Made by a program: the position numbers and the translations under genes. The notes below the pieces were generated by a model. That model had not been told where the DNA came from and ran no database searches. It saw nothing but the letters and a program-made list of their open reading frames with translations. From an uncultured Phocaeicola sp. (GTDB taxonomy: Bacteria; Bacteroidota; Bacteroidia; Bacteroidales; Bacteroidaceae), in NCBI GenBank assembly GCA_958434805.1, contig CAUBDX010000023.1, positions 1-52,514 on the forward strand: a DNA stretch of 52,514 nucleotides, in the 5' to 3' direction. Below, piece after piece: positions 1-8,568 of the stretch; the first letter of the stretch is position 1, and each line of letters begins with the position of its first letter.

Positions 1-2
1 CG

Positions 3-74
3 AGGTTCCTGGCGGATTCGAACCGCCGTACACGGTTTTGCAGACCGCTGACTAAGCCACTCATCCAAGGAACC
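3..74 (-). tRNA. tRNA-Cys (GCA), copy 2 of the tandem pair
   Basis: Read on the minus strand this folds as a complete tRNA. The 7-bp acceptor arm is GGTTCCT/AGGAACC, the T loop is GTTCGAATC, and the anticodon loop is CTGCAAA, giving anticodon GCA. The discriminator base is U73, a tRNA-Cys identity base. CCA is not encoded. It is identical to the copy at 101-172, from which a 26-nt spacer separates it, so the two are probably co-transcribed. Confidence 0.95.
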
Positions 75-100
75 GGATTCCATCATTTCAACTTCAAGCG

Positions 101-172
101 AGGTTCCTGGCGGATTCGAACCGCCGTACACGGTTTTGCAGACCGCTGACTAAGCCACTCATCCAAGGAACC
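101..172 (-). tRNA. tRNA-Cys (GCA), copy 1 of the tandem pair
   Basis: Same 72-nt sequence and fold as the copy at 3-74: acceptor GGTTCCT/AGGAACC, anticodon GCA, U73. It is the promoter-proximal copy, with a TAnnTTTG promoter about 40 nt upstream on the minus strand. Confidence 0.95.
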
Positions 173-209
173 AGACTTTTTTACATTGGCGTTTCTCTCA
201 AACGCGTTG

Positions 210-239
210 CAAAGGTACAACTATTTTCTAATTCTGCAA
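210..239 (-). promoter_or_regulatory. Bacteroidetes-type promoter for the tRNA-Cys pair
   Basis: On the minus strand TACCTTTG (210-217) matches the -7 consensus TAnnTTTG. A TTG (237-239) lies 19 nt upstream at the -33 position. The predicted start falls just ahead of the first tRNA. Confidence 0.65.
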
Positions 240-338
240 TAGATTTGGTGAAAAAAATTACATTTTTCTTCATATTTTTTCTTTCCGTCAAACTTGCTGC
301 AAAGGCTGTAGCGAGTTACCTTTTTGAATTAGAAGGCT

Positions 339-530
339 TTACTTCATTTCTTCACAACTTCCTTTTCTAATCCCCTGAAATTCTTTTTTTGCCATACTGC
401 AACCCGAACAGTTGCATCCACAGCCTGTATCTTTCCTTTTTTTACCTGAAAGTTTCCTGAAAAAGTTTCTTGCCACATACCCTATGCAGCAAGAAACAAT
501 CACCCATACAATAATATCTTGCATTGTCAT
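339..530 (-). CDS. FeoB-associated Cys-rich membrane protein
   Basis: A 63-residue protein: a short N-terminal hydrophobic helix (about residues 5-20), a basic stretch, then a cysteine cluster (CGCNCSGCS, about residues 37-45) and a further Cys near the C terminus. This matches the small FeoB-associated Cys-rich family (PF12669-like), which accompanies ferrous iron transporters. Its biochemical role is not settled; metal binding or stabilisation of the Feo complex is the usual guess. It starts 10 nt downstream of the feoAB stop and is therefore almost surely in the same operon. Confidence 0.85.
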   Translation of the reverse strand: MTMQDIIVWVIVSCCIGYVARNFFRKLSGKKRKDTGCGCNCSGCSMAKKEFQGIRKGSCEEMK

Positions 531-540
531 CTTTTATTTA

Positions 541-3012
541 TTAAAACAAATTTCCTATCTGATAAACCAAGAATGAAACAACCCATGCCAGTGCCGTGGT
601 ATAGAAAGCGGCAAAGGCTGCCCACTTCCAGCTTCCCGACTCCTGCCTGATGGCTACGAGGGTTGCGATGCAGGGGAAATAGATAAGCACAAACAGCATA
701 TAGCCGAAAGCCACCAGCGGTGTGATGGGAATGCGATGAGCAAGGTTTACCTCTTCGATGTCGCCCTCATTCGTGTAAAGTACCCCCAGTGTACTTACCA
801 CCAGCTCCTTCGCTCCTACTCCCGAAAGAATGCCGATACCCATTTTCCAGTCGAATCCCAGCGGCTCAATCACCGGCTCGATAACCTTGCCTATCTGTCC
901 GATATACGAGTTTTCCTGCTGCTCAGCCTGAGTGGCATAGGCCTCATGATTCGGATAATATCCCAAGAACCAGATGATGATGGAAGCCACCATGATGATT
1001 CCTCCCATCTTCTTGAGATATTGCACACCTTTTTCCCACGTATGGCGTGCCACTGCTTTCGCCGTAGGCATACGGTAAGGAGGAAGTTCCATCACAAACG
1101 GAGTATCGTCGCCTTTTACCAGAAACCTTGAGAAGACACGTGCCATCAGTACAGCCAGCAAGATACCGCAAGCATAGATAGACAGCAAGACTGCACTGGC
1201 ATGACTGGGAAAAAACGCACCGATCAGCACCAGATAGATAGGCAAACGGGCACTGCAGGATATCAGCGGATTGACCAATATGGTTATCAGACGCGATTTA
1301 CGGCTTTCTATGATACGCGAAGACATGATGGCAGGCACGTTACACCCGAATCCCATAATCAGCGGGATAAACGACTTGCCGTGCAGTCCCATTTTATGCA
1401 TAATCTTATCCATGATAAAAGCAGCCCGCGCCATGTAGCCGGAGTCTTCCATCAATGAGATAAACAGGTAAAGAAGCAAGATATTGGGAAGGAAGACGAT
1501 AACCCCTCCCACGCCTCCGATAATTCCGTCGATAACCAAGTCTTTCAGCGGCCCGGCAGGCATGACCGCCTCAACCAGCAGGCTGAAACGTTCCACCAGC
1601 CACTCTATTCCCATCTTGGGGTATTCGCCCAACACGAAAGTAGCCTCAAACATGATATACAGAAAGATAAAGAAGATGGGATAGCCCCATACCCGATGGG
1701 TCACAATGCTGTCTACGATACGCGTAAACATCTCCGTATTCTGGTTGGTATCGGTAAAGGTCTCGGTCAGTGCACCTGAGATGAATCCGTACTTGGCATC
1801 GGTAATGGCCTGCTCGCTGTCGTTGTTAAGCACCTGCTGCAAGCGCTGGGCTTCCTTGTCGCGCAATGTGATAATCTCTCCGGCATTGGGGAGAACCGAC
1901 ACCACCCGCTGCTCTATTTCCTGATCGTTTTCCAGCAGCTTGATGGCAAGAAAACGGGTAGAGTATTTATAGCGGATATGTTCGTTCTTGCTGATTTCTT
2001 TCTTCACCGCCTCAATGCTGCGCTCCAGCTCCGGACCGTGATTGATGTGGATATGGCGGATATAGCTCTTCGAAGTAAAGTCATTTCCCTCGGCCTCGCT
2101 GTCGTAAGTATGGTCTGCCACGTATGCATCGTGCCACTCACGAAACTCGCGCAGAGCCTCATTCTGTATTTCTTTCTCCTGCCCCATGAAGTCGGCTCCT
2201 TCATAAAGCCCGATAATCACATGAAACAGGTCTTCCACTCCTTCACCGGTGCGGCTGACAGTGGGCACCATCGGTACGCCCAGCAGCTGCGACAGTTTCT
2301 TTATATCCAACTTGTTTCCGCTGCTTTCCAGTGCGTCATACATATTGAGTGCCACCACCATGCGCACATTCATATCAATCAGCTGCGTAGTAAGGTAAAG
2401 GTTACGCTCCAGATTGCCTGCATCCACCACATTGATAATCACATCGGGAGTTTCTTCAATGATATGCTTGCGCACGTACAGTTCTTCGGGACTATAAGCC
2501 GACAGTGAATAGGTTCCCGGCAAGTCAACCAAGCGGAAGCGATAGCCTTGATACTCAAAATAGCCCTCCTTGGCATCCACCGTCACCCCGCTGTAATTAC
2601 CCACATGTTCATGCGAACCGGAAGCTACGTTAAACAGCGAAGTCTTTCCGCAGTTCGGATTTCCCACCAGTGCCACATTGATTACACGACGCTTGTCGCG
2701 GGCGATGGCTTTCATCTCATCCGACACCAGAATAGCCTCCGATATAGGAGCATGATAATCCATACCGCTTTCCACACTCCGGGTTTCTGCCTCGCCCACC
2801 ACTTCAATCATGGAAGCCTCCTGACGGCGGAGGGAGATTTCATACCCCATTATCTTATACTTAATCGGATCTTTCAGCGGCGCATTCAGCAACACTTCTA
2901 CTGTCTTTCCCTTGATAAATCCCATTTCTATGATGCGCCGGCGGAATCCTCCGTGTCCTAACACCTTAATGATGATTCCCTTTTCTCCTGTCTTTAACTC
3001 CGATAATCTCAT
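541..3012 (-). CDS. feoB: Ferrous iron transporter, FeoA-FeoB fusion
   Basis: An 823-residue inner-membrane Fe(II) importer. Residues 1-72 are a FeoA (SH3-like) domain (MRLSELKTGEKG start), fused to FeoB. The G domain shows G1 GNPNCGKTS (about 117-125), G2 GVT (142-144), G3 DLPG (163-166) and G4 NMYD near 223. The second half holds the Gate/nucleoside-recognition transmembrane blocks, including the GCNVPAIMSSR segment that carries the conserved Cys of the FeoB pore. FeoA-FeoB fusion is common in Bacteroidales. It is the first gene of a two-gene operon with the Cys-rich protein downstream. The start agrees with the FeoA N terminus and lies 25 nt from the promoter. Confidence 0.95.
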   Translation of the reverse strand: MRLSELKTGEKGIIIKVLGHGGFRRRIIEMGFIKGKTVEVLLNAPLKDPIKYKIMGYEISLRRQEASMIEVVGEAETRSVESGMDYHAPISEAILVSDEMKAIARDKRRVINVALVGNPNCGKTSLFNVASGSHEHVGNYSGVTVDAKEGYFEYQGYRFRLVDLPGTYSLSAYSPEELYVRKHIIEETPDVIINVVDAGNLERNLYLTTQLIDMNVRMVVALNMYDALESSGNKLDIKKLSQLLGVPMVPTVSRTGEGVEDLFHVIIGLYEGADFMGQEKEIQNEALREFREWHDAYVADHTYDSEAEGNDFTSKSYIRHIHINHGPELERSIEAVKKEISKNEHIRYKYSTRFLAIKLLENDQEIEQRVVSVLPNAGEIITLRDKEAQRLQQVLNNDSEQAITDAKYGFISGALTETFTDTNQNTEMFTRIVDSIVTHRVWGYPIFFIFLYIMFEATFVLGEYPKMGIEWLVERFSLLVEAVMPAGPLKDLVIDGIIGGVGGVIVFLPNILLLYLFISLMEDSGYMARAAFIMDKIMHKMGLHGKSFIPLIMGFGCNVPAIMSSRIIESRKSRLITILVNPLISCSARLPIYLVLIGAFFPSHASAVLLSIYACGILLAVLMARVFSRFLVKGDDTPFVMELPPYRMPTAKAVARHTWEKGVQYLKKMGGIIMVASIIIWFLGYYPNHEAYATQAEQQENSYIGQIGKVIEPVIEPLGFDWKMGIGILSGVGAKELVVSTLGVLYTNEGDIEEVNLAHRIPITPLVAFGYMLFVLIYFPCIATLVAIRQESGSWKWAAFAAFYTTALAWVVSFLVYQIGNLF

Positions 3013-3036
3013 TTTAATCTATTTCTATTTTGGATG

Positions 3037-3068
3037 CAAATATAATTGTTTACCCAAACGCAAGCAAA
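3037..3068 (-). promoter_or_regulatory. Promoter of feoAB
   Basis: On the minus strand TATATTTG (3037-3044) is a consensus -7 box. TTTG (3065-3068) sits 20 nt upstream as the -33 box, which is the ideal Bacteroidetes spacing. No iron-responsive operator was recognised. Confidence 0.7.
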
Positions 3069-3159
3069 TAATTTAGATTGTTTTTAAATAGCACATCAGA
3101 AAGAAACAAAAGAAAACCGCATTTTTCTTTTGTTTTTCCCGAAGAATATGTAACTTACC

Positions 3160-3260
3160 TAAGTTTTGGAGAATGAAGAAATGAAGAATGATAAGCCAAC
3201 TGCTATCTGAAGCCTACTAATGATCTGAAAACTCAAGAACTTAAAAACTTAAAAACTCAA
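3160..3260 (+). repeat. Interspersed intergenic repeat with 8-bp tandem tail
   Basis: The segment reads GAATGAAGAAATGAAGAATGA, then CTGAAGCCTA and ATCTGA, then short units such as ACTTAAAA and ACTCAAGA. The same blocks recur in the same order on the opposite strand at 8358-8540, where the tandem tail is much longer. It ends 5 nt before the yqgE start. Confidence 0.6.
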
Positions 3261-3265
3261 CCCAA

Positions 3266-3859
3266 ATGGACATGCGCATTTTTCAAGTGACCTCAAACCA
3301 AACAGCTCCCCTCCATGAAGGAAGCATCCTGATAGCCTCTCCGCTACTCAATGACTATCATTTCGTCCGGTCGGTTATCCTGATGGTTTCACACGATACG
3401 GAAGGAAGCCTGGGTCTCGTCATGAACAAGCGGTTTAAAGGACCGATTACGCTGAATCAGATGATTCCGGAATTAAAAGATGCTCCTGAGATACCCGTTT
3501 TTCTGGGAGGTCCGGTAGATAGGGAAACCCTGTTCTTCATCCACACCTTCCAAGAACTGGACGGAGCATTTCCCTTGGGAGGCGGTGTTTATCTGAACGG
3601 GGATTTTGAATATATAAAGAACTACATACGCAGCGAAAAGCCCACAGAGGGACGCATCCGCTTTTTTACCGGATATGCCGGATGGTCGTATAGCCAGCTT
3701 CAGCAAGAAATAGACCACAATGCCTGGATTATAGGCAACAGCAGTCCGTTGAGATTCCTGCAGAATCATTTCCACAATTTCTGGACCGACTGCATGAACG
3801 ATTTGGGACACCCTTATTCCTTTTGGGCAAAGTATCCGGTGATTCCTTCGCTCAATTAG
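3266..3859 (+). CDS. YqgE/AlgH family protein
   Basis: A 197-residue soluble protein covering the whole YqgE/AlgH (DUF179) fold. It has the early GSILIASPLL block, the VMNKRF segment, FLGGPV (about residue 90), and the TGYAGWSYSQLQQEI block that is the family's best signature. The biochemical function is unknown. AlgH in Pseudomonas has been linked to alginate regulation, but that is not evidence for a role here. An alternative start two codons later (MRIFQ) is possible. The 3' end overlaps the convergent GNAT gene by 4 nt. Confidence 0.9.
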   Translation: MDMRIFQVTSNQTAPLHEGSILIASPLLNDYHFVRSVILMVSHDTEGSLGLVMNKRFKGPITLNQMIPELKDAPEIPVFLGGPVDRETLFFIHTFQELDGAFPLGGGVYLNGDFEYIKNYIRSEKPTEGRIRFFTGYAGWSYSQLQQEIDHNAWIIGNSSPLRFLQNHFHNFWTDCMNDLGHPYSFWAKYPVIPSLN

Positions 3860-4380
3860 CGGTTTTCATTCAGTTTCTGAAACAGACACACCGTGTGATA
3901 GGCAGAACCGATACGTACCCATTCATGAAGGGTACCGCAAGGCATATAGCCCATGGAACGAAACAAGCGCATAGAGGTTTCATTGACCTCGCATACGTAG
4001 GCATACAGCTGGCGGATTCCCAGAAAGCCGAAACAGTGTGATTCAAGCAAAGCCATCGCCTGACTTCCGATTCCCTGCCTGCGATACTTCCGGTCTACGA
4101 TGATGCCCACTTCCGCCCGGTTATGACGGGGGTCGAATGAACAGAGGTCAATCATCCCCACCACCCCTTTCTCGCGGTGAACAATCATCAGACGCAGCTG
4201 GCGGTCTGTATAAAGGTCGTTTTGCGACTCTTCCAGAAAGCGTTTCAACTGATAACGCGAATAAGGTCCCGTAGAGGTAGTCACCTCCCAAGGTTCCATC
4301 CCGTTTTCCAGTTCCATCATCACGTCTAAATCTTCGGGTTCAGGCGCACGCAGGCTCAGCAGGGCAGCATTTTCACTCAT
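3856..4380 (-). CDS. GNAT family N-acetyltransferase
   Basis: A 174-residue GNAT protein resembling the RimJ/RimL/SpeG group. The acetyl-CoA binding motif A is visible as VGIIVDRKYRRQGIGSQA (about residues 91-108; the Q/RxxGxG loop is RRQGIG), followed by YAYVCEVNETSMRLFRSMGY, the typical C-terminal block. The substrate cannot be told; such proteins acetylate protein N termini, polyamines or aminoglycosides. It is the third gene of a recR / membrane protein / GNAT operon, starting 6 nt after the membrane protein's stop. Confidence 0.85.
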   Translation of the reverse strand: MSENAALLSLRAPEPEDLDVMMELENGMEPWEVTTSTGPYSRYQLKRFLEESQNDLYTDRQLRLMIVHREKGVVGMIDLCSFDPRHNRAEVGIIVDRKYRRQGIGSQAMALLESHCFGFLGIRQLYAYVCEVNETSMRLFRSMGYMPCGTLHEWVRIGSAYHTVCLFQKLNENR

Positions 4381-4386
4381 AAGCTT

Positions 4387-4833
4387 TTATTTTTCCAGAT
4401 TCAACTCACTCAACATACGTTCACGTCCCGGCACACAAAACAGAGAAGCCACAAGCACCATCCCCCCGCAGAGCAGTCCGGTGGTATTCAGCGTGCAGTA
4501 ATAGGCCGAAAAATTAAACAAAGCTGCAGCAAAGAGCAGAGCCAGACGCACTTCACTCCAGCGGCGATAGCTTTTCATAGCGTCGGGCAGTGACAGATGC
4601 TGTACATAGCGCGTCAGCGAAAGACTGAACAGGCGCAATGAGAGGGGAATCATACTTACAGCCAGCAAGATACCGGAAACCTGCATTGCATAATCGGCTT
4701 GAGCATTATCAATCAAGGTACCCTGCGGCAAGCAGTCGGTTTCATAGAGATACACCAGCAAGCCCATGCCTATCCATAACAGTGCGTATTCAATACGCAG
4801 GCAACGCAGCAAACGCTTCAGTTCTTTTTCCAT
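4387..4833 (-). CDS. Uncharacterised four-helix membrane protein
   Basis: A 148-residue protein with about four hydrophobic helices (roughly residues 15-30, 48-68, 95-112 and 115-132) and a basic N terminus. I do not recognise a family with a known function. It lies between recR (133 nt upstream) and a GNAT gene (6 nt downstream) on the same strand, so it is probably co-transcribed with at least the GNAT gene. Confidence 0.65.
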   Translation of the reverse strand: MEKELKRLLRCLRIEYALLWIGMGLLVYLYETDCLPQGTLIDNAQADYAMQVSGILLAVSMIPLSLRLFSLSLTRYVQHLSLPDAMKSYRRWSEVRLALLFAAALFNFSAYYCTLNTTGLLCGGMVLVASLFCVPGRERMLSELNLEK

Positions 4834-4855
4834 TTTTCTTTCCTTTCTTTTTATT

Positions 4856-4917
4856 TGGGCTGACTAAGCCTTTCGTTTAAATTAACTGAGTCTTTTGTTT
4901 AAGCTGACTAGGCTTTA
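4856..4917. repeat. Short imperfect intergenic repeats (CTGACTAGGCTT family)
   Basis: GCTGACTAAGCCTTTCGTTTAA, AACTGAGTCTTTTGTTTAA and GCTGACTAGGCTTTAAA are three imperfect copies in tandem in the recR-membrane protein gap. GCTGACTAGGCTT recurs on the minus strand near 8540, at the edge of the other intergenic repeat. Confidence 0.45.
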
Positions 4918-4966
4918 AATGCTTTAGTATCCCCCCGTCAACTTGCCAAGCGGTTTACTCACAGCC

Positions 4967-5584
4967 CTACATCGTTCCGGTAAAAGCAATACGGTTTACG
5001 ATGGAGCGTCCCAGCGTCACTTCATCCGTATATTGCAGTTCATCACCGATAGAAATCCCCCGGGCAATCACCGTGAGCTTCACATCAAAACTGCACAGCT
5101 TACGGAAGATATAAAAATTGGTGGTATCGCCCTCCATGGTTGAACTCAAAGCCAGAATCACCTCTTTCACTACCCCGCTTTTCACCCGTTCCACCAGACT
5201 CTCGATTTCCAGATCAGAAGGACCGATGCCGTCCATAGGCGAAATCACTCCGCCCAGCACGTGATAAAGTCCCTTAAACTGCTGGGTATTTTCTACCGCC
5301 ATCACATCGCGGATATTCTCAACCACACACACGGTCGATGCGTCACGTCCCGGATTGGAACAGATACGGCATACATCTGTATCCGATATATTATGGCATA
5401 CCCTGCAGTATTTCACTTCATGCTTCAGGGTTATCATCGCATTGCCAAACGCCTCTACTGCATCTGTATTCTGCCGCAGCAGATGCAGCACCAGACGCAT
5501 GGCTGTTTTACGTCCGATACCGGGAAGTTTGGCAAACTCGCCCACTGCCTTTTCCAGCAAAACCGAAGGATATTGTTGATTCAT
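4967..5584 (-). CDS. recR: Recombination mediator protein RecR
   Basis: A 205-residue RecR of normal length. It has an N-terminal helix-hairpin-helix ([17 protein letters not shown], about 19-35), a C4 zinc finger (CRVC...CRIC, about 57-72) and a TOPRIM domain starting at [14 protein letters not shown]. It acts with RecF/RecO to load RecA on gapped DNA. It is the first gene of the recR-membrane protein-GNAT cluster. Confidence 0.95.
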   Translation of the reverse strand: MNQQYPSVLLEKAVGEFAKLPGIGRKTAMRLVLHLLRQNTDAVEAFGNAMITLKHEVKYCRVCHNISDTDVCRICSNPGRDASTVCVVENIRDVMAVENTQQFKGLYHVLGGVISPMDGIGPSDLEIESLVERVKSGVVKEVILALSSTMEGDTTNFYIFRKLCSFDVKLTVIARGISIGDELQYTDEVTLGRSIVNRIAFTGTM

Positions 5585-5622
5585 TTTTTCTGTTAATGTT
5601 TCCTTTTATTGTTTCCAGCTTG

Positions 5623-5630
5623 CAAAGATA
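5623..5630 (-). promoter_or_regulatory. -7 box upstream of recR
   Basis: TATCTTTG on the minus strand, 38 nt upstream of the recR start, matches TAnnTTTG. No clear TTTG was found at -33. Confidence 0.5.
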
Positions 5631-5728
5631 ACGTTTTTATCGGTATCTCTACATGCCCGATGGTTCCCATTCGGCAAAAAAGCCGTATCTTTACAGCTTT
5701 GAATTTTGAAACTAACGTAAGAACAAAC

Positions 5729-7210
5729 ATGAACGGTATTTTTATCCTCCTCACCATCCTCCTTTACTTTGGGGTGCTTCTCTTGATTTCACGCCTTACA
5801 GCCAACCATCATACCGACAATGATGCGTTTTTCCGGGGCAACCGCCAGTCGCCCTGGTTCATCGTTGCCTTCGGCATGATAGGTGCCTCGCTCTCCGGAG
5901 TCACCTTTGTCTCGGTGCCGGGTATGGTGAAATCAATTGATATGACGTATATGCAGACTTGCATGGGTTTCTTTGTGGGTTATCTGATTATTGCCCACGT
6001 ATTGCTTCCACTCTATTACCGGCTGAACCTTACCTCCATCTATACCTATCTGGAACAACGTTTCGGCAAAGAGGCTTATAAAACGGGGGCTTCTTTTTTC
6101 TTCCTCTCCAAGCTGCTGGGAGCTGCCGCCCGTCTGTATCTGGTCTGCCTCATTCTCCAGCATTATGTATTCGATGCTTATCATGTTCCCTTTGCCGTAA
6201 CAGCCATCGGCACAGTGGTCTTAATCTGGCTGTATACGCGGAAGAGCGGCATCCGCACCATTGTGTGGACCGACAGCCTGCAGACGCTCTGCCTGCTGGG
6301 GGCACTGGGAATCATCATCGTACAGGTGGCTTCGCTGTTGGGCACCGACCTTACAGGGGCTGCCCGCATGGTGAGCGAGAGCGAATACAGCCGCATCTTT
6401 GTCTTCGATGACTGGCAGTCGAAACAGAACTTCTTCAAACAGTTTTTCAGCGGAATCTTCATCACCATTGTCATGACAGGACTTGATCAGGACATGATGC
6501 AGAAGAATCTTTCTTGCCGCAACCTGCGTGCAGCCCAGAAGAACATGTATGTCTACGGGTTTTCATTCGTCCCGGTCAATCTGCTGTTTCTCTCGCTTGG
6601 CATTTTATTGCTGATAGCCGCTCCGCAAATCGGTCTGACGCTTCCCGCCAAAGGCGATGACATGCTTCCGCTCTTTGCTGCCGGAGGTCATTTAGGATAT
6701 ATGGTACTGATACTTTTCACCATCGGTATTATTGCGGCTGCCTTTTCGAGTGCCGACTCTGCCCTCGCAGCCTTGACCACCAGTTGCTGCATCGACTTGC
6801 TGAACATCGGCCGGTATGGCGAAGAGCAGGCACAGCGCATCCGTAAATGGGTTCATCTGGGCATTTCTGCCTTGTTCATCAGCTGCATGCTGGTGTTTGA
6901 AGCCATCGGCAGTTCAAGCGTCATCGATACGATTTATGTACTGGCTTCTTATACGTACGGTCCGCTTCTGGGACTGTTTGTCTTCGGTCTGTTTACCCGG
7001 CGCATGCCCCGCGGACGCTATGTGCCGTATGTAGCCATAGCCTCACCGGTTATCTGTTATCTCACCGATTATTTTGTTTCCGCCACCACCGGCTATCGCT
7101 TCGGCTATGAGATGCTGATGGTGAACGGACTGCTTACTTTCGGGGGACTGATGTTGCTCAGCCTGCGGCATCATCCGGTGCCTGAAAATCAGCACATGCG
7201 GTCGCGGTAA
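5729..7210 (+). CDS. Sodium:solute symporter (SSS family)
   Basis: A 493-residue integral membrane protein with about 13 hydrophobic segments, of the SSS (LeuT-fold) family. It shows the early RQSPWFIVAFGMIGASLSG core and the late SSADSALAALTTSC motif, whose serines line the sodium site in this family. The substrate cannot be deduced. I chose the ATG at 5729 because the encoded protein then begins directly with the first helix (MNGIFILL); the frame is open upstream, but those 40 residues are not family-like. TATCTTTA at 5686-5693 is a possible degenerate -7 box. The 3' end overlaps the convergent nspC by 22 nt. Confidence 0.85.
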   Translation: MNGIFILLTILLYFGVLLLISRLTANHHTDNDAFFRGNRQSPWFIVAFGMIGASLSGVTFVSVPGMVKSIDMTYMQTCMGFFVGYLIIAHVLLPLYYRLNLTSIYTYLEQRFGKEAYKTGASFFFLSKLLGAAARLYLVCLILQHYVFDAYHVPFAVTAIGTVVLIWLYTRKSGIRTIVWTDSLQTLCLLGALGIIIVQVASLLGTDLTGAARMVSESEYSRIFVFDDWQSKQNFFKQFFSGIFITIVMTGLDQDMMQKNLSCRNLRAAQKNMYVYGFSFVPVNLLFLSLGILLLIAAPQIGLTLPAKGDDMLPLFAAGGHLGYMVLILFTIGIIAAAFSSADSALAALTTSCCIDLLNIGRYGEEQAQRIRKWVHLGISALFISCMLVFEAIGSSSVIDTIYVLASYTYGPLLGLFVFGLFTRRMPRGRYVPYVAIASPVICYLTDYFVSATTGYRFGYEMLMVNGLLTFGGLMLLSLRHHPVPENQHMRSR

Positions 7211-8352
7211 TCTTCGTAACCGAAGTTGCGGTACACCTCCACCTCTCCATCGGCATGAAGCAAGGCAACCGACGGGTGATGAATACCGTTAAACATATGG
7301 GTCTTGACCATGGTGTAATGAATCATGTCTTCAAAGACGATGCGTTCGCCCACCTGCAGTTCGTGGTCAAAACGCCAGCTTCCCATATAGTCACCGCTCA
7401 AACAGCTGTTGCCTCCCAGCCGATAGATAAAGTCGCCTGCCTGAGCTGTCTTGACGGCGTCTGCCGGAAGCGACTCTGCTCCACGTACACGGGGCTGGTA
7501 AGGCATCTCCAGACAGTCGGGCATGTGGCAGGTAAAGCTCACATCAAGAATCGCAGTGCGTATGCCGCGGCTCTCCACCACATCCACCACCGACGACACC
7601 AGTGTACCGGTCTGCCAGGTAAATGCCGAACCGGGCTCAAGTATGATTTGCAGATGCGGATAACGCGCCTTCAGTCCTTTCAGCAGCTTAATCAGATGGT
7701 CTACATCATAATCGGCACGGGTCATGAGGTGACCTCCACCCAAGTTCAGCCATTTCAGCTGAGGGAACCAGCGTGAGAAACGTGCCTCGATATGCTGCAG
7801 GGTACGTTCCAGTTCGTATGACGACGATTCACAATGGCAATGGCAGTGAAAGCCTTCGATTCCTTCAGGCAATACCTCCGGCAGCAAGTCGGCTGTCACT
7901 CCGAAACGGGTTCCCGGGGCACAGGGATTATAGAGTTCCACTTCCACTTCCGAGTATTCAGGATTCACACGCAATCCGCATGAAATCGGTTCGTCTGCAT
8001 TTTTCGTCATCGGATAGAAGCGATGGAACTGTGAGAGCGAGTTAAACGTGATGTGGCTGCTGTAGCGCATAAAAGCCGGAAAGTTAGCCTCCGTATATGC
8101 CGGTGAATAGGTATGTGCCTTACTGCCGAATTCCTCGAAGGCGAGGCGTGCCTCGTATTCCGAGCTGGCAGTGGTGTAACGGATGTATTCACGGAATATG
8201 GGGAATGACTTCCACATGGCAAATGCCTTGAAAGCCAATATGATTTCTACTCCGGCAGTATCTGCCACGTGCTTAATCAAGCTCAGGTTTTTTCTGAGCA
8301 GTTCTTCTTCCATGACATAGCATGGGGTGGGTACTTGGTTGGGGGTTAGCAT
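7189..8352 (-). CDS. nspC: Carboxynorspermidine decarboxylase
   Basis: A 387-residue PLP enzyme of the alanine-racemase-fold (group IV) decarboxylases. It decarboxylates carboxynorspermidine or carboxyspermidine in the alternative spermidine pathway usual in Bacteroidetes. The PLP lysine is K42 in ILAFKAFAMWK. LNLGGGHLMT is the phosphate-binding glycine loop, and the HCHCHCESSSYE and GGNSCLSGD blocks supply the second half of the site. The partner carboxyspermidine dehydrogenase is not in this window. The gene lies 216 nt downstream of pcrA on the same strand, separated by a long 8-bp tandem repeat. Its last 22 nt overlap the convergent symporter. Confidence 0.93.
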   Translation of the reverse strand: MLTPNQVPTPCYVMEEELLRKNLSLIKHVADTAGVEIILAFKAFAMWKSFPIFREYIRYTTASSEYEARLAFEEFGSKAHTYSPAYTEANFPAFMRYSSHITFNSLSQFHRFYPMTKNADEPISCGLRVNPEYSEVEVELYNPCAPGTRFGVTADLLPEVLPEGIEGFHCHCHCESSSYELERTLQHIEARFSRWFPQLKWLNLGGGHLMTRADYDVDHLIKLLKGLKARYPHLQIILEPGSAFTWQTGTLVSSVVDVVESRGIRTAILDVSFTCHMPDCLEMPYQPRVRGAESLPADAVKTAQAGDFIYRLGGNSCLSGDYMGSWRFDHELQVGERIVFEDMIHYTMVKTHMFNGIHHPSVALLHADGEVEVYRNFGYEDYRDRMC

Positions 8353-8357
8353 TATTT

Positions 8358-8540
8358 TTTGAGTTTTTGAGTTTTTGAGTTTTTAAGTCTTTGAGTTTTT
8401 GAGTTTTTGAATCTTTGAGTTTTTAAGTCTTTAAGTTTTTGAGTCTTTGAGTCTTTGAGTTTTTGAGTTCTCAGATAACTAGGCTTCAGAAAACAGTTGA
8501 CTTATCACTGGTCATTCTTCATCCATCATTCTTCATTTCA
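8358..8540 (-). repeat. 8-bp tandem repeat array, unit GAGTTTTT
   Basis: About 14 degenerate 8-nt units (GAGTTTTT, AAGTCTTT, GAGTCTTT, GAATCTTT) run from 8358 to about 8470. They are followed by a single-copy tail (TCAGATAACTAGGCTTCAGA, CATTCTTCATTTCA). Read on the minus strand, the whole block matches 3160-3260. It lies 6 nt upstream of the nspC start codon, so it forms the 5' untranslated leader of nspC if transcription starts further up. Confidence 0.8.
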
Positions 8541-8568
8541 AGCCTAGTCAGCTGAAAAACAGCACCGC

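Noticed and set aside
7189..7210. 22-nt tail overlap of the symporter and nspC
   Set aside because: Short convergent 3' overlaps are common. Both proteins have normal ends, and no special role can be argued.
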